A program made the translations under genes and the position numbers. A DNA stretch of 5,502 nucleotides from an uncultured Bacteroidales bacterium (GTDB taxonomy: Bacteria; Bacteroidota; Bacteroidia; Bacteroidales; Paludibacteraceae): positions 1-5,502 of the forward strand of contig CALCGX010000142.1 of the NCBI GenBank assembly GCA_937901225.1, given 5' to 3'. The notes beneath the pieces were generated by a model. It saw only the letters and a list, made by a program, of their open reading frames with translations. It was not told where the DNA came from and searched no databases. Positions 4,279 to 5,502 of this stretch are shown piece by piece (within the stretch, counting starts at the first letter, position 1; each line of letters begins with the position of its first letter).

Positions 4279-5502
4279 ATGGTAACCAGTGATTTTACCC
4301 CAGATGAGGAACGACTAATTGAAGCCGAATTTCAAGCTCTATTAGACGATTACTTGCACTCTATGCACCGCCAACGCGTGGAGGTGATTACTCGTGCGTA
4401 TCATCTTGCAAAGCAGGCACACAATGGCGTGCGTCGCCTGTCTGGTGAGCCATATATCATGCACCCACTTTCCGTGGCACGTATTGTGGTGAAAGAGATT
4501 GGATTGGGTAGTACGAGTATATGTGCTGCGTTGCTGCACGATGTGGTAGAAGACACGGATTATACGACAGAAGATATTGAGCGTATGTTCGGCGCCAAGA
4601 TTGCCAGTATCGTGGAAGGACTGACCAAACTTTCGGGAGGTGTGTTCGCCGACAAAGCTATGAAACAGGCGGAGAATGTGCGCAAGTTGCTGCTCACGAT
4701 GAGTGATGATATTCGTGTGATGCTGGTGAAATTGGCTGACCGTTTGCACAACATGCGTACACTGGCAGCGCAACGCCCTGAGAAACAACGCAAGATTGCT
4801 GCTGAAACCCAATATATCTATGCACCAATGGCGCACCGATTGGGATTATCGCCTATCAAACGCGAGTTGGAGGACTTGAGTTTCAAATACGAATATCCAG
4901 AGAAATACGCAGAGATTGAAGCCAAGTTGCATGCCAACAAGGATATACAGACAGATAGTTTTGAGGAGTTTGCAGCACCTATACGACGCAAACTCACGAT
5001 GATGGGATATAGTTACCAACTCTTCTCACGTACAAAATCTGTTTATTCGGTTTACAAGAAGATGGTGAAGAAGGGTGTACCTTTTGAGCAGATATATGAC
5101 TTGGTGGCTGCCCGCATCGTCTTCGAGCCAAGTTCGGAATATTCGGAGAAAGATCAATGTTGGATGTTGTACTCCGCCATTACCGAAATTTACCGTCCAC
5201 ACCCTGAACGTATTCGCGACTGGATCTCCATGCCGAAAGCAAATGGTTACGAGGCATTGCACGTGACGGTAATGGGACAAAATGGTCAGTGGATTGAAGT
5301 GCAGATTCGCACCAATCGCATGCACGAGTTGGCAGAGCACGGATTGGCTGCCCATTGGCGTTATAAGTCAGGTGAACATAATAGCACAGAGTTGGACAAA
5401 TGGCTGCAAGAGATTAAAGATGTGTTAGCTAACCCCGATCCTGATGCTATTGAATTCTTGGATACCTTCAAATTGAACCTTTTTGCGCACGAAGTATTTG
5501 TC
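4279..5502 (+). CDS. rel: Bifunctional (p)ppGpp synthetase/hydrolase, RelA/SpoT family (cut by window edge)
   Basis: These are the first 408 codons of a long Rel protein, which makes and degrades the stringent-response alarmone (p)ppGpp in the cytoplasm. The HD hydrolase domain (about 40-195) keeps its metal ligands: H62 in SGEPYIMHPL, H87-D88 in ALLHDVVEDT, and D154 in KLADRLHNMRT. The synthetase domain (about 235-363) has RTKSVYSVYKKM (251-262), IYDLVAARIV with D274, PKANGYEALHVTV (319-331) and the catalytic E340 in EVQIRT, followed by MHELAEHGLAAHWRYK. R311-I-R-D314 corresponds to the RxKD motif of bifunctional enzymes rather than the ExDD of synthetase-only RelA. Both activities are therefore predicted. 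The protein leaves the window as the TGS domain begins (NLFAHEVFV), so about 320 residues including the regulatory C-terminus are missing. ATG at 4279 is the first in-frame ATG after a TAG at 4243. It has its own promoter. Confidence 0.95.
   Translation, partial: MVTSDFTPDEERLIEAEFQALLDDYLHSMHRQRVEVITRAYHLAKQAHNGVRRLSGEPYIMHPLSVARIVVKEIGLGSTSICAALLHDVVEDTDYTTEDIERMFGAKIASIVEGLTKLSGGVFADKAMKQAENVRKLLLTMSDDIRVMLVKLADRLHNMRTLAAQRPEKQRKIAAETQYIYAPMAHRLGLSPIKRELEDLSFKYEYPEKYAEIEAKLHANKDIQTDSFEEFAAPIRRKLTMMGYSYQLFSRTKSVYSVYKKMVKKGVPFEQIYDLVAARIVFEPSSEYSEKDQCWMLYSAITEIYRPHPERIRDWISMPKANGYEALHVTVMGQNGQWIEVQIRTNRMHELAEHGLAAHWRYKSGEHNSTELDKWLQEIKDVLANPDPDAIEFLDTFKLNLFAHEVFV

Noticed and set aside
4342..4836. 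A 164-codon open frame on the minus strand inside rel
   Set aside because: It is antisense to the conserved HD hydrolase codons; its His/Gln/Thr-rich product is what an antisense reading of those codons gives.
1..5502. A previously undescribed defence or mobile system
   Set aside because: All coding sequence is accounted for by housekeeping families plus one small lipoprotein; composition is even and no integrase, transposase, toxin-antitoxin or nuclease cluster is present.

Overview
The window looks like ordinary core chromosome from a member of the Bacteroidota, most likely order Bacteroidales. Three things point there. All three promoters I can find fit the Bacteroides-type housekeeping pattern (TTTG, a 20-nt gap, then TAnnTTTG). 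Shine-Dalgarno sequences are weak. The protein set is also typical: MutS2, a GH73 glucosaminidase with LysM-like repeats, a short DUF721 protein, a THUMP-like-domain methyltransferase and a bifunctional Rel. No mobile element, CRISPR array, tRNA or rRNA was seen.

Layout. Positions 1-1578 are read leftwards: a small lipoprotein of unknown function (1093-1578), followed three bases after its stop codon by the start of mutS2 (1089 down to the window edge, cut just after the Walker A motif). Positions 1579-1673 form a short divergent control region. It holds two overlapping, mirror-image promoters built on a shared dyad. Positions 1674-4137 are read rightwards as a probable three-gene operon: a secreted peptidoglycan glucosaminidase, a DUF721/DciA-like protein overlapping it by four bases (ATGA), and an SAM-dependent methyltransferase that starts with GTG inside a heptanucleotide tandem repeat. 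Positions 4138-4278 hold the promoter and a hairpin-containing leader of a separately transcribed rel (spoT/relA family) gene. That gene runs off the right edge just as its TGS domain begins.

The genes do not form one obvious pathway. They cover ribosome rescue or DNA transactions (MutS2), wall remodelling, replication helicase function (DUF721), probable RNA methylation, and the stringent response.

I do not see a new multi-gene system here. The points most worth a second look are non-coding: the symmetric divergent promoter, two separate heptamer tandem arrays (one inside mutS2, one across the start of the methyltransferase gene), and the competing hairpins in the rel leader. All family assignments come from reading motifs by eye; no database search was run.
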